Positions 48,217 through 61,165 of a stretch of 64,000 nt of DNA are shown here, piece by piece. The notes under the pieces are model-generated. The model searched no databases and was not told the DNA's origin. It saw nothing but the letters and a program-made list of their open reading frames with translations. Origin of the DNA: Agrostemma githago (lineage: Eukaryota; Streptophyta; Magnoliopsida; Caryophyllales; Caryophyllaceae); contig OY288259.1 of the NCBI GenBank assembly GCA_958450325.1, positions 22,624,734-22,688,733 on the forward strand, in the 5' to 3' direction. The position numbers and the translations under genes are program-made. The stretch's first letter is position 1. The number at the start of each line of letters is the position of its first letter.

Positions 48217-49594
48217 TAGGCGGACCCGCTTCGCGGCTCCGCCTAATCCAACCCTAAATCCTTTACCTTATTCAAGGTCACTAAACCCGCAAGAAACTGA
48301 ACCCTAAGAGGGTATTGGTGAACCCTGTCGTGGATGTGATTCAAAGATGGGACACTGAACCTTAAGAGTAGGGTACCGCATAAGACGGGACGGAAAAGGG
48401 TTTAGGGTTGGATTAGGCCGACCCGCTTCGCGGCTCCGCCTAATCCAACCCTAAACCCTTTTCCTTATTCAAGGTCACTAAATCGCAAGAAACTGAACCC
48501 TAAGAGGGTATTGGTGAACCCTGTCGTGGATGTGATTCAAAGATGGGACACTTAACCTTAAGAGTAGGGTACCGCATAAGACGGGACGGAAAAGGGTTTA
48601 GGGTTGGATTAGACGGACCCGCTTCGCGGCTCCGCCTAATCCAAACCTAAACCCTTTTCCTTATTCAAGGTCACTAAACCCGCAAGAAACTGAACCCTAA
48701 GAGGGTATTGGTGAACCCTGTCGTGGATGTGATTCAAAGATGGGACACTGAACCTTAAGAGTAGGGTACCGCATAAGACGGGACGGAAAAGGGTTTTGGG
48801 TTGGATTAGGCGGACCCGCTTCGCGGCTCCGCCTAATCCAACCCTAAACCCTTTTCCTTATTCAAGGTCACTAAACCCGCAAGAAACTGAACCCTAAGAG
48901 GGTATTGGTGAACCCTGTCGTGGATGTGATTCAAAGATGGGACACTGAACCTTAAGAGCAGGGTACCGCATAAGACGGGACGGAAAAGGGTTTAGGGTTG
49001 GATTAGGCCGACCCGCTTCGCGGCACCGCCTAATCCAACCCTAAACCCTTTTCCTTATTCAAGGTCACTAAACCCGCAAGAAACTGAACCCTAAGAGGGT
49101 ATTGGTGAACCCTGTCGTGGATGTGATTCAAAGATGGGACACTGAACCATAACAGTAGGGTACCGCATAAGACGGGACGGAAATGGGTTTAGGGTTGGAT
49201 TAGGCGGACCCGCTTCGCGGCTCCGCCTAATCCAACCCTAAACCGTTTTCCTTATTCAAGGTCACTAAACCCGCAAGAAACTGAACCCTAAGAGGGTATT
49301 GGTGAACCCTGTCGTGGATGTGATTCAAAGATGGGACACTGAACCTCAAGAGTAGGGTACCGCATAAGACGGGACGGAAAAGGGTTTAGGGTTGGATTAG
49401 GCGGACCTGCTTCGCGGCTCCGCCTAATCAAACCCTAAACCCTTTTCCTTATTCAAGGTCACTAAACCCGCAAGAAACTGAACCCTAAGAGGGTATTGGT
49501 GAACCCTGTCGTGGATGTGATTCAAATATGGGACACTGAACCTTAAGAGTAGGGTACCGCATAAAACGGGACGGAAAAAGGTTTAGGGTTGGAT

Positions 49595-49679
49595 TAGGCG
49601 GACCCGCTTCGCGGCTCCGCCTAATCCAACCCTAAACCCTTTTCCTTATTCAAGGACGGAAAAGGGTTTAGGGTCGGAT
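49595..49679. repeat. 85-bp short unit 26 (group II)
   Basis: The +3995 partner of unit 23. Confidence 0.95.
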
Positions 49680-50270
49680 TAGGCGGACCCGCTTCGCGGC
49701 TCCGCCTAATCCAACCCTAAATCCTTTACCTTATTCAAGGTCACTAAACCCGCAAGAAACTGAACCCTAAGAGGGTATTGGTGAACCCTGTCGTGGATGT
49801 GATTCAAAGATGGGACACTGAACCTCAAGAGTAGGGTACCGCATAAGACGGGACGGAAAAGGGTTTAGGGTTGGATTAGGCGGACCCTCTTCGCGGCTCC
49901 GCCTAATCCAACCCTAAACCCTTTTCCTTATTCAAGGTCACTAAACCCGCAAGAAACTGAACCCTAAGAGGGTATTGGTGAACCCTGTCGTGGATGTGAT
50001 TCAAAGATGGGACACTGAACCTTAAGAGTAGGGTACCGCATAAGACGGGACGGAAAAGGGTTTAGGGTTGGATTAGGCCGACCCGCTTCGCGGCTCCGCC
50101 TAATCCAACCCTAAACCCTTTTCCTTATTCAAGGTCACTAAACCCGCAAGAAACTGAACCCTAAGAGGGTATTGGTGAACCCTGTCGTGGATGTGATTCA
50201 AATATGGGACACTGAACCTTAAGAGTAGGGTACCGCATAAGACGGGACGGAAAAAGGTTTAGGGTTGGAT

Positions 50271-50355
50271 TAGGCGGACCCGCTTCGTGGCTCCGCCAAA
50301 TCCAACCCTAAACCCTTTTCCTTATTCAAGGACGGAAAAGGGTTTAGGGTCGGAT
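50271..50355. repeat. 85-bp short unit 27 (group II)
   Basis: The +3995 partner of unit 24, with the private CCGCCAAATCC. It is the last short unit; the remaining 13.6 kb has none. Confidence 0.95.
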
Positions 50356-51339
50356 TAGGCGGACCCGCTTCGCGGCTCCGCCTAATCCAACCCTAAATCC
50401 TTTACCTTATTCAAGGTCACTAAACCCGCAAGAAACTGAACCCTAAGAGGGTATTGGTGAACCCTGTCGTGGATGTGATTCAAAGATGGGACACTGAACC
50501 TTAAGAGTAGGGTACCGCATAAGACGGGACGGAAAAGGGTTTAGGGTTGGATTAGGCCGACCCGCTTCGCGGCTCCGCCTAATCCAACCCTAAACCCTTT
50601 TCCTTATTCAAGGTCACTAAATCGCAAGAAACTGAACCCTAAGAGGGTATTGGTGAACCCTGTCGTGGATGTGATTCAAAGATGGGACACTTAACCTTAA
50701 GAGTAGGGTACCGCATAAGACGGGACGGAAAAGGGTTTAGGGTTGGATTAGACGGACCCGCTTCGCGGCTCCGCCTAATCCAAACCTAAACCCTTTTCCT
50801 TATTCAAGGTCACTAAACCCGCAAGAAACTGAACCCTAAGAGGGTATTGGTGAACCCTGTCGTGGATGTGATTCAAAGATGGGACACTGAACCTTAAGAG
50901 TAGGGTACCGCATAAGACGGGACGGAAAAGGGTTTTGGGTTGGATTAGGCGGACCCGCTTCGCGGCTCCGCCTAATCCAACCCTAAACCCTTTTCCTTAT
51001 TCAAGGTCACTAAACCCGCAAGAAACTGAACCCTAAGAGGGTATTGGTGAACCCTGTCGTGGATGTGATTCAAAGATGGGACACTGAACCTTAAGAGCAG
51101 GGTACCGCATAAGACGGGACGGAAAAGGGTTTAGGGTTGGATTAGGCCGACCCGCTTCGCGGCACCGCCTAATCCAACCCTAAACCCTTTTCCTTATTCA
51201 AGGTCACTAAACCCGCAAGAAACTGAACCCTAAGAGGGTATTGGTGAACCCTGTCGTGGATGTGATTCAAAGATGGGACACTGAACCTGAAGAGTAGGGT
51301 ACCGCATAAGACGGGACGGAAAAGGGTTTGGGGTTGGAT

Positions 51340-53250
51340 TAGGCCGACCCGCTTCGCGGCACCGCCTAATCCAACCCTAAACCCTTTTCCTTATTCAAGG
51401 TCACTAAACCCGCAAGAAACTGAACCCTAAGAGGGTATTGGTGAACCCTGTCGTGGATGTGATTCAAAGATGGGACACTGAACCTTAAGAGTAGGGTACC
51501 GCATAAGACGGGACGGAAAAGGGTTTAGGGTTGGATTAGGCGGACCCGCTTCACGGCTCCGCCTAATCCAACCCTAAACCCTTTTCCTTATTTAAGGTCA
51601 CTAAACCCGCAAGAAACTGAACCCTAAGAGGGTATTGGTGAACCCTGTCGTGGATGTGATTCAAAGATGGGACACTTAGCCTTAAGTGTATGGTACCGCA
51701 TAAGACGGGACGTAAAGGGTTTAGGGTTGGATTAGGCGGACCCGCTTCGCGGCTCCGCCTAATCAAACCCTAAACCCTTTTCCTTATTCAAGGTCACTAA
51801 ACCCGCAAGAAACTGAACCCTAAGAGGGTATTGGTGAACCCTGTCGTGGATGTGATTCAAAGATGGGACACTGAACCTGAAGAGTAGGGTACCGCATAAG
51901 ACGGGACGGAAAAGGGTTTAGGGTTGGATTAGGCGGACCCGCTTCGCGGCTCCGCCTAATCCAACCCTAAACCCTTTTCCTTATTCAAGGTCACTAAACC
52001 CGCAAGAAACTGAACCCTAAGAGGGTATTGGTGAACCCTGTCGTGGATGTGATTCAAAGATGAGACACTGAACCTTAAGAGTAGGGTACCGCATAAGACG
52101 GGACGGAAAAGGGTTTAGGGTTGGATTAGGCGGACCCGCTTCGCGGCTCCGCCTAATCCAACCCTAAACCCTTTTCCTTTTTCAAGGTCACTAAACCCGC
52201 AAGAAACTGAACCCTAAGAGGGTATTGGTGAACCCTGTCGTGGATGTGATTCAAAGATGGGACACTGAACCTTAAGAGTAGGGTACCGCATAAGACGGGA
52301 CGGAAAAGGGTTTAGGTTTGGATTAGGCCGACCCGCTTCGCGGCACCGCCTAATCCAACCCTAAACCCTTTTTCTTATTCAAGGTCACTAAACCCGCAAG
52401 AAACTGAATCCTAAGAGGGTATTGGTGAACCCTGTCGTGGATGTGATTCAAATATGGGACATTGAACCTTAAGAGTAGGGTACCGCATAAGACGAGACGG
52501 AAAAGGGTTTAGGGTTGGATTAGGCAGACCCGCTTCGCGGCTCCGCCTAATCCAACCCTAAACCCTTTTCCTTATTCAAGGTCACTAAACCCGCAAGAAA
52601 CTGAACCCTAAGAGGGTATTGGTGAACCCTGTCGTGGATGTGATTCAAAGATGGGACACTGAACCTTAAGAGTAGGGTACATCATAAGACGGGACGGAAA
52701 AGGGTTTAGGGTTGGATTAGGCGGACCCGCTTCACGGCTCCGCCTAATCCAACCCTAAACCCTTTTCCTTATTCAAGGTCACTAAACCCGCAAGAAACTG
52801 AACCCTAAGAGGGTATTGGTGAACCCTGTCGTGGATGTGATTCAAAGATGGGACACTGAGCCTTAAGTGTAGGGTACCGCATAAGACGGGACGGAAAAGG
52901 GTTTAGGGTTGGATTAGGCGGACCCGCTTCGCGGCTCCGCCTAATCAAACCCTAAACCCTTTTCCTTATTCAAGGTCACTAAACCCGCAAGAAACTGAAC
53001 CCTAAGAGGGTATTGGTGAACCCTGTCGTGGATGTGATTCAAAGATGGGACACTGAACCTGAAGAGTAGGGTACCGCATAAGACGGGACGGAAAAGGGTT
53101 TAGGGTTGGATTAGGCGGACCCGCTTCGCGGCTCCGCCTAATCCAACCCTAAACCCTTTTCCTTATTCAAGGTCACTAAACCCGCAAGAAACTGAACCCT
53201 AAGAGGGTATTGGTGAACCCTGTCGTGGATGTGATTCAAAGATGGGACAC
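51340..53250. repeat. 1.9-kb dispersed duplication, copy 2 (offset 14,070)
   Basis: Partner of 37,270-39,180; it overlaps the end of the 3995-bp repeat. The tag order is the same. Differences include TTATTTAAGG and GTGTATGG here and GGTTTGG near 52,316 against GGGTTGG. Confidence 0.82.
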
Positions 53251-53519
53251 TGAACCTTAAGAGTAGGGTACCGCATAAGACGGGACGGAAAAGGGTTTAG
53301 GGTTGGATTAGGCGGACCCGCTTCACGGCTCCGCCTAATCCAACCCTAAACCCTTTTCCTTATTCAAGGTCACTAAACCCGCAAGAAACTGAACCCTAAG
53401 AGGGTATTGGTGAACCCTGTCGTGGATGTGATTCAAAGATGGGACACTTAGCCTTAAGTGTAGGGTACCGCATAAGACGGGACGTAAAGGGTTTAGGGTT
53501 GGATTAGGCGGACCCGCTT

Positions 53520-54500
53520 CGCGGCTCCGCCTAATCAAACCCTAAACCCTTTTCCTTATTCAAGGTCACTAAACCCGCAAGAAACTGAACCCTAAGAGGG
53601 TATTGGTGAACCCTGTCGTGGATGTGATTCAAAGATGGGACACTGAACCTGAAGAGTAGGGTACCGCATAAGACGGGACGGAAAAGGGTTTAGGGTTGGA
53701 TTAGGCGGACCCGCTTCGCGGCTCCGCCTAATCCAACCCTAAACCCTTTTCCTTATTCAAGGTCACTAAACCCGCAAGAAACTGAACCCTAAGAGGGTAT
53801 TGGTGAACCCTGTCGTGGATGTGATTCAAAGATGAGACACTGAACCTTAAGAGTAGGGTACCGCATAAGACGGGACGGAAAAGGGTTTAGGGTTGGATTA
53901 GGCGGACCCGCTTCGCGGCTCCGCCTAATCCAACCCTAAACCCTTTTCCTTTTTCAAGGTCACTAAACCCGCAAGAAACTGAACCCTAAGAGGGTATTGG
54001 TGAACCCTGTCGTGGATGTGATTCAAAGATGGGACACTGAACCTTAAGAGTAGGGTACCGCATAAGACGGGACGGAAAAGGGTTTAGGTTTGGATTAGGC
54101 CGACCCGCTTCGCGGCACCGCCTAATCCAACCCTAAACCCTTTTTCTTATTCAAGGTCACTAAACCCGCAAGAAACTGAATCCTAAGAGGGTATTGGTGA
54201 ACCCTGTCGTGGATGTGATTCAAATATGGGACATTGAACCTTAAGAGTAGGGTACCGCATAAGACGAGACGGAAAAGGGTTTAGGGTTGGATTAGGCAGA
54301 CCCGCTTCGCGGCTCCGCCTAATCCAACCCTAAACCCTTTTCCTTATTCAAGGTCACTAAATCCGCAAGAAACTGAACCCTAAGAGGGTATTGGTGAACC
54401 CTGTCGTGGATGTGATTCAAAGATGGGACACTGAACCTTAAGAGTAGGGTACATCATAAGACGGGACGGAAAAGGGTTTAGGGTTGGATTAGGCGGACCC
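53520..54500. repeat. 985-bp-offset duplication, copy 1
   Basis: Five-monomer block with GATGAGACAC, CCTTTTTCAAGG, GGTTTGG with GGCACCGCC, AAATATGGGACATTG, TAAATCCGC and GTACATCATAAG, followed by GCTTCACGG (54,501). TAAATCCGC is shared only with copy 2. The left edge is uncertain by about one monomer. Confidence 0.75.
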
Positions 54501-55690
54501 GCTTCACGGCTCCGCCTAATCCAACCCTAAACCCTTTTCCTTATTCAAGGTCACTAAACCCGCAAGAAACTGAACCCTAAGAGGGTATTGGTGAACCCTG
54601 TCGTGGATGTGATTCAAAGATGGGACACTGAGCCTTAAGTGTAGGGTACCGCATAAGACGGGACGGAAAAGGGTTTAGGGTTGGATTAGGCGGACCCGCT
54701 TCGCGGCTCCGCCTAATCAAACCCTAAACCCTTTTCCTTATTCAAGGTCACTAAACCCGCAAGAAACTGAACCCTAAGAGGGTATTGGTGAACCCTGTCG
54801 TGGATGTGATTCAAAGATGAGACACTGAACCTTAAGAGTAGGGTACCGCATAAGACGGGACGGAAAAGGGTTTAGGGTTGGATTAGGCGGACCCGCTTCG
54901 CGGCTCCGCCTAATCCAACCCTAAACCCTTTTCCTTTTTCAAGGTCACTAAACCCGCAAGAAACTGAACCCTAAGAGGGTATTGGTGAACCCTGTCGTGG
55001 ATGTGATTCAAAGATGGGACACTGAACCTTAAGAGTAGGGTACCGCATAAGACGGGACGGAAAAGGGTTTAGGTTTGGATTAGGCCGACCCGCTTCGCGG
55101 CACCGCCTAATCCAACCCTAAACCCTTTTTCTTATTCAAGGTCACTAAACCCGCAAGAAACTGAATCCTAAGAGGGTATTGGTGAACCCTGTCGTGGATG
55201 TGATTCAAATATGGGACATTGAACCTTAAGAGTAGGGTACCGCATAAGACGAGACGGAAAAGGGTTTAGGGTTGGATTAGGCAGACCCGCTTCGCGGCTC
55301 CGCCTAATCCAACCCTAAACCCTTTTCCTTATTCAAGGTCACTAAATCCGCAAGAAACTGAACCCTAAGAGGGTATTGGTGAACCCTGTCGTGGATGTGA
55401 TTCAAAGATGGGACACTGAACCTTAAGAGTAGGGTACATCATAAGACGGGACGGAAAAGGGTTTAGGGTTGGATTAGGCGGACCCGCTTCACGGCTCCGC
55501 CTAATCCAACCCTAAACCCTTTTCCTTATTCAAGGTCACTAAACCCGCAAGAAACTGAACCCTAAGAGGGTATTGGTGAACCCTGTCGTGGATGTGATTC
55601 AAAGATGGGACACTGAGCCTTAAGTGTAGGGTACCGCATAAGACGGGACGGAAAAGGGTTTAGGGTTGGATTAGGCGGACCCGCTTCGCG
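54501..55690. repeat. 985-bp-offset duplication, copy 2
   Basis: Recurrence of the preceding five-monomer series, with GCTTCACGG at 54,501 and again at 55,486. TAAATCCGC recurs near 55,345. Confidence 0.75.
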
Positions 55691-56639
55691 GCTCCGCCTA
55701 ATCAAACCCTAAACCCTTTTCCTTATTCAAGGTCACTAAACCCGCAAGAAACTGAACCCTAAGAGGGTATTGGTGAACCCTGTCGTGGATGTGATTCAAA
55801 GATGGGACACTGAACCTGAAGAGTAGGGTACCGCATAAGACGGGACGGAAAAGGGTTTAGGGTTGGATTAGGCGGACCCGCTTCGCGGCTCCGCTTAATC
55901 CAACCCTAAACCCTTTTCCTTATTCAAGGTCACTAAACCCGCAAGAAACTGAACCCTAAGAGGGTATTGGTGAACCCTGTCGTGGATGTGATTCAAAGAT
56001 GGGACACTGAGCCTTAAGTGTAGGGTACCGCATAAGACGGGACGGAAAAGGGTTTAGGGTTGGATTAGGCGGACCCGCTTCGCGGCTCCGCCTAATCAAA
56101 CCCTAAACCCTTTTCCTTATTCAAGGTCACTAAACCCGCAAGAAACTGAACCCTAAGAGGGTATTGGTGAACCCTGTCGTGGATGTGATTCAAAGATGGG
56201 ACACTGAACCTGAAGAGTAGGGTACCGCATAAGACGGGACGGAAAAGGGTTTAGGGTTGGATTAGGCGGACCCGCTTCGCGGCTCCGCCTAATCCAACCC
56301 TAAACCCTTTTCCTTATTCAAGGTCACTAAACCCGCAAGAAACTGAACCCTAAGAGGGTATTGGTGAACCCTGTCGTGGATGTGATTCAAAGATGAGACA
56401 CTGAACCTTAAGAGTAGGGTACCGCATAAGACGGGACGGAAAAGGGTTTAGGGTTGGATTAGGCGGACCCGCTTCGCGGCTCCGCCTAATCCAACCCTAA
56501 ACCCTTTTCCTTTTTCAAGGTCACTAAACCCGCAAGAAACTGAACCCTAAGAGGGTATTGGTGAACCCTGTCGTGGATGTGATTCAAAGATGGGACACTG
56601 AACCTTAAGAGTAGGGTACCGCATAAGACGAGACGGAAA

Positions 56640-58412
56640 AGGGTTTAGGGTTCGATTAGGCGGACCCGCTTCGCGGCTCCGCCTAATCCAACCCTAAATC
56701 ATTTTCCTTATTCAAGGTCACTAAACCCGCAAGAAACTGAACCCTAAGAGGGTATTGGTGAACCCTGTCGTGGATGTGATTCAAAGATGGGACACTGAAC
56801 CTGAAGAGTAGGGTACCGCATAAGACGGGACGGAAAAGGGTTTAGGGTTGGATTAGGCGGACCCGCTTCGCGGCTCCGCCTAATCCAACCCTAAACCCTT
56901 TTCCTTATTCAAGGTCACTAAACCCGCAAGAAACTGAATCCTAAGAGGGTATTGGTGAACCCTGTCGTGGATGTGATTCAAATATGGGACATTGAACCTT
57001 AAGAGTAGGGTACCGCATAAGACGAGACGGAAAAGGGTTTAGGGTTGGATTAGGCAGACCCGCTTCGCGGCTCCGCCTAATCCAACCCTAAACCCTTTTC
57101 CTTATTCAAGGTCACTAAACCCGCAAGAAACTGAACCCTAAGAGGGTATTGGTGAACCCTGTCGTGGATGTGATTCAAAGATGGGACACTGAACCTTAAG
57201 AGTAGGGTACATCATAAGACGGGACGGAAAAGGGTTTAGGGTTGGATTAGGCGGACCCGCTTCACGGCTCCGCCTAATCCAACCCTAAACCCTTTTCCTT
57301 ATTCAAGGTCACTAAACCCGCAAGAAACTGAACCCTAAGAGGGTATTGGTGAACCCTGTCGTGGATGTGATTCAAAGATGGGACACTGAGCCTTAAGTGT
57401 AGGGTACCGCATAAGACGGGACGGAAAAGGGTTTAGGGTTGGATTAGGTGGACCCGCTTCGCGGCTCCGCCTAATCAAACCCTAAACCCTTTTCCTTATT
57501 CAAGGTCACTAAACCCGCAAGAAACTGAACCCTAAGAGGGTATTGGTGAACCCTGTCGTGGATGTGATTCAAAGATGGGACACTGAACCTTAAGAGTAGG
57601 GTACCGCATAAGACGGGACGGAAAAGGGTTTAGGGTTGGATTAGGCAGACCCGCTTCGCGGCTCCGCCTAATCCAACCCTAAACCCTTTTCCTTATTCAA
57701 GGTCACTAAACCCGCAAGAAACTGAACCCTAAGAGGGTATTGGTGAACCCTGTCGTGGATGTGATTCAAAGATGAGACACTGAACCTTAAGAGTAGGGTA
57801 CCGCATAAGACGGGACGGAAAAGGGTTTAGGGTTGGATTAGGCGGACCCGCTTCGCGGCTCCGCCTAATCCAACCCTAAACCCTTTTCCTTTTTCAAGGT
57901 CACTAAACCCGCAAGAAACTGAACCCTAAGAGGGTATTGGTGAACCCTGTCGTGGATGTGATTCAAAGATGGGACACTGAACCTTAAGAGTAGGGTACCG
58001 CATAAGACGGGACGGAAAAGGGTTTAGGGTTCGATTAGGCGGACCCGCTTCGCGGTTCCGCCTAATCCAACCCTAAACCATTTTCCTTATTCAAGGTCAC
58101 TAAACCCGCAAGAAACTGAACACTAAGAGGGTATTGGTGAACCCTGTCGTGGATGTGATTCAAAGATGGGACACTGAACCTTAAGAGTAGGGTACATCAT
58201 AAGACGGGACGGAAAAGGGTTTAGGGTTGGATTAGGCGGACCCGCTTCACGGCTCCGCCTAATCCAACCCTAAACCCTTTTCCTTATTCAAGGTCACTAA
58301 ACCCGCAAGAAACTGAACCCTAAGAGGGTATTGGTGAACCCTGTCGTGGATGTGATTCAAAGATGGGACACTGAACCTTAAGAGTAGGGTACCGCATAAG
58401 ACGGGACGGAAA
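56640..58412. repeat. 1773-bp tandem duplication, copy 1
   Basis: Nine monomers. Tags recurring at +1773: GGGTTCGATTAGG (56,650 region), GAATCC (56,938 region), GGTGGACCC (57,448) and the rare GAACACTAAG (58,119 region). Confidence 0.88.
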
Positions 58413-60143
58413 AGGGTTTAGGGTTCGATTAGGCGGACCCGCTTCGCGGCTCCGCCTAATCCAACCCTAAATCATTTTCCTTATTCAAGGTCACTAAACC
58501 CGCAAGAAACTGAACCCTAAGAGGGTATTGGTGAACCCTGTCGTGGATGTGATTCAAAGATGGGACACTGAACCTGAAGAGTAGGGTACCGCATAAGACG
58601 GGACGGAAAAGGGTTTAGGGTTGGATTAGGCGGACCCGCTTCGCGGCTCCGCCTAATCCAACCCTAAACCCTTTTCCTTATTCAAGGTCACTAAACCCGC
58701 AAGAAACTGAATCCTAAGAGGGTATTGGTGAACCCTGTCGTGGATGTGATTCAAATATGGGACATTGAACCTTAAGAGTAGGGTACCGCATAAGACGAGA
58801 CGGAAAAGGGTTTAGGGTTGGATTAGGCAGACCCGCTTCGCGGCTCCGCCTAATCCAACCCTAAACCCTTTTCCTTATTCAAGGTCACTAAACCCGCAAG
58901 AAACTGAACCCTAAGAGGGTATTGGTGAACCCTGTCGTGGATGTGATTCAAAGATGGGACACTGAACCTTAAGAGTAGGGTACATCATAAGACGGGACGG
59001 AAAAGGGTTTAGGGTTGGATTAGGCGGACCCGCTTCACGGCTCCGCCTAATCCAACCCTAAACCCTTTTCCTTATTCAAGGTCACTAAACCCGCAAGAAA
59101 CTGAACCCTAAGAGGGTATTGGTGAACCCTGTCGTGGATGTGATTCAAAGATGGGACACTGAGCCTTAAGTGTAGGGTACCGCATAAGACGGGACGGAAA
59201 AGGGTTTAGGGTTGGATTAGGTGGACCCGCTTCGCGGCTCCGCCTAATCAAACCCTAAACCCTTTTCCTTATTCAAGGTCACTAAACCCGCAAGAAACTG
59301 AACCCTAAGAGGGTATTGGTGAACCCTGTCGTGGATGTGATTCAAAGATGGGACACTGAACCTTAAGAGTAGGGTACCGCATAAGACGGGACGGAAAAGG
59401 GTTTAGGGTTGGATTAGGCAGACCCGCTTCGCGGCTCCGCCTAATCCAACCCTAAACCCTTTTCCTTATTCAAGGTCACTAAACCCGCAAGAAACTGAAC
59501 CCTAAGAGGGTATTGGTGAACCCTGTCGTGGATGTGATTCAAAGATGAGACACTGAACCTTAAGAGTAGGGTACCGCATAAGACGGGACGGAAAAGGGTT
59601 TAGGGTTGGATTAGGCGGACCCGCTTCGCGGCTCCGCCTAATCCAACCCTAAACCCTTTTCCTTTTTCAAGGTCACTAAACCCGCAAGAAACTGAACCCT
59701 AAGAGGGTATTGGTGAACCCTGTCGTGGATGTGATTCAAAGATGGGACACTGAACCTTAAGAGTAGGGTACCGCATAAGACGGGACGGAAAAGGGTTTAG
59801 GGTTCGATTAGGCGGACCCGCTTCGCGGCTCCGCCTAATCCAACCCTAAACCATTTTCCTTATTCAAGGTCACTAAACCCGCAAGAAACTGAACACTAAG
59901 AGGGTATTGGTGAACCCTGTCGTGGATGTGATTCAAAGATGGGACACTGAACCTTAAGAGTAGGGTACATCATAAGACGGGACGGAAAAGGGTTTAGGGT
60001 TGGATTAGGCGGACCCGCTTCACGGCTCCGCCTAATCCAACCCTAAACCCTTTTCCTTATTCAAGGTCACTAAACCCGCAAGAAACTGAACCCTAAGAGG
60101 GTATTGGTGAACCCTGTCGTGGATGTGATTCAAAGATGGGACA
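58413..60143. repeat. 1773-bp tandem duplication, copy 2
   Basis: Partner of the preceding block, with GGTGGACCC at 59,221 and GAACACTAAG at 59,891. One difference is GCGGTTCCGCC near 58,055 in copy 1 against GCGGCTCCGCC here. A further GGTGGACCC monomer 985 bp on (60,206) shows a partial third copy. Confidence 0.88.
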
Positions 60144-61165
60144 CTGAGCCTTAAGTGTAGGGTACCGCATAAGACGGGACGGAAAAGGGTTTAGGGTTGG
60201 ATTAGGTGGACCCGCTTCGCGGCTCCGCCTAATCAAACCCTAAACCCTTTTCCTTATTCAAGGTCACTAAACCCGCAAGAAACTGAACCCTAAGAGGGTG
60301 TTGGTGAACCCTGTCGTGGATGTGATTCAAAGATGGGACACTGAACCTGAAGAGTAGGGTACCGCATAAGACGGGACGGAAAAGGGTTTAGGGTTGGATT
60401 AGGCGGACCCGCTTCGCGACTCCGCCTAATCCAACCCTAAACCCTTTTCCTTATTCAAGGTCACTAAACCCGCAAGAAACTGAACCCTAAGAGGGTATTG
60501 GTGAACCCTGTCGTGGATGTGATTCGAAGATGAGACACTGAACCTTAAGAGTAGGGTACCGCATAAGACGGGACGGAAAAGGGTTTAGGGTTGGATTAGG
60601 CGGACCCGCTTCGCGGCTCCGCCTAATCCAACCCTAAACCCTTTTCCTTATTCAAGGTCACTAAACCCGCAAGAAACTGAACCCTAAGAGGGTATTGGTG
60701 AACCCTGTCGTGGATGTGATTCAAAGATGAGACACTGAACCTTAAGAGTAGGGTACCGCATAAGACGGGACGGAAAAGGGTTTAGGGTTGGATTAGGCGG
60801 ACCCGCTTCGCGGCTCCGCCTAATCCAACCCTAAACCCTTTTCCTTTTTCAAGGTCACTAAACCCGCAAGAAACTGAACCCTAAGAGGGTATTGGTAAAC
60901 CCTGTCGTGGATGTGATTCAAAGATGGGACACTGAACCTTAAGAGTAGGGTACCGCATAAGACGGGACGGAAAAGGGTTTAGGGTTCGATTAGGCGGACC
61001 TGCTTCGCGGCTCCGCCTAATCCAACCCTAAACCATTTTCCTTATTCAAGGTCACTAAACCCGCAAGAAACTGAACCCTAAGAGGGTATTGGTGAACCCT
61101 GTCGTGGATGTGATTCAAAGATGGGACACTGAACCTGAAGAGTAGGGTACCGCATAAGACGGGAC

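Larger units (their letters stand above)
48075..52070. repeat. 3995-bp tandem duplication, copy 2
   Basis: Partner of the preceding block; short units at 48,132, 49,595 and 50,271. The only private change I noticed here is CCGCCAAATCC near 50,295 against CCGCCTAATCC. The match to copy 1 stops just past the block, where GGAAAAGGG (about 52,105) faces GGAAAAAGG. So few differences in about 4 kb make this the youngest-looking duplication in the window. Confidence 0.93.

Noticed and set aside
51563..51766. 67-codon minus-strand reading frame, third copy
   Set aside because: Exact +3995 partner of the second copy inside the tandem duplication.
53335..53538. 67-codon minus-strand reading frame, fourth copy
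   Set aside because: Same variant monomer 1772 bp on; starts at TTG and matches nothing I recognise.
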